Of a DNA stretch of 6,847 nt, positions 6,771 to 6,847 are shown piece by piece. Within the stretch, counting starts at the first letter, position 1, and every line of letters starts with the position of its first letter. Made by a program: the position numbers and the translations under genes. The DNA lies in NCBI GenBank assembly GCA_016764955.1, contig JAESQZ010000096.1:1-6847 (forward strand), written 5' to 3'. Origin of the DNA: Deltaproteobacteria bacterium (lineage in GTDB: Bacteria > Myxococcota > UBA727 > JABDBI01). Below the pieces are notes generated by a model that saw only the letters and a program-made list of their open reading frames with translations, was not told the DNA's origin and made no database searches.

Positions 6771-6847
6771 CGCGTGCACGCACCTTCGGCGCTGCGCCCG
6801 CTGGTGGCCAGGCTGTGGCAGCCATGAGCCTTCCAGGCCCGAAAAAC
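6739..6847. other. GC-rich noncoding tail
   Basis: These 109 bases are about 71% G+C, well above the adjoining gene (about 50% in a sampled stretch). Two minus-strand frames are open through most of it, but their translations (rich in Gly, Ala, Arg, Pro) do not resemble any protein I know, and high GC alone leaves frames open. It may be the edge of a mobile or repeat element that continues beyond the window. Confidence 0.5.

Overview
The window holds one large housekeeping gene, dnaE, on the minus strand. To its right are a hypothetical gene, an alpha/beta hydrolase and a deoxyhypusine-synthase-like gene. Three palindromic repeat elements sit between or inside the genes. The DnaE sequence is not of the gammaproteobacterial kind. 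Its N-terminus (HLHLHTQYS, then TDHGNMFG) and complete PHP metal site recall DnaE proteins of the former Deltaproteobacteria (Myxococcota, Bdellovibrionota and relatives). The deoxyhypusine-synthase-like protein is a bacterial family member. I infer a Gram-negative, deltaproteobacteria-like host with genes of middling GC; the placement rests on remembered family resemblance, not on a search.

Left edge to 443: the 3' end of an unidentified plus-strand gene (3-215) converges on dnaE. The gap is almost filled by a 214-bp inverted repeat with 71-bp arms. 444-3932: full-length dnaE, replicative DNA polymerase III alpha, minus strand. 3933-4096: a gap with a possible 44-residue two-helix membrane ORF on the plus strand (3966-4100). 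4097-4750: an unrecognised 217-residue ORF on the minus strand, with a 74-bp palindromic repeat read through in frame. 4751-4837: the divergent gap, almost wholly occupied by a second copy of that palindrome. 4838-6738: a plus-strand pair, an alpha/beta hydrolase and a deoxyhypusine-synthase-like protein, overlapping by 106 bp in different frames. 6739-6847: a GC-rich (about 71%) tail with short direct repeats and no gene I can support.

The hydrolase and the deoxyhypusine-synthase-like gene are probably co-transcribed and may share a pathway. The synthase-like protein keeps the Lys that carries the aminobutyl intermediate in true deoxyhypusine synthase. It has lost most residues that bind spermidine in the human enzyme, so its substrate is probably different. 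dnaE appears functionally unrelated to this pair. The most notable non-gene structure is the paired palindromes: one adds about 26 residues inside a protein, much like Rickettsia palindromic elements, and the other ends 2 bp before the hydrolase start codon.
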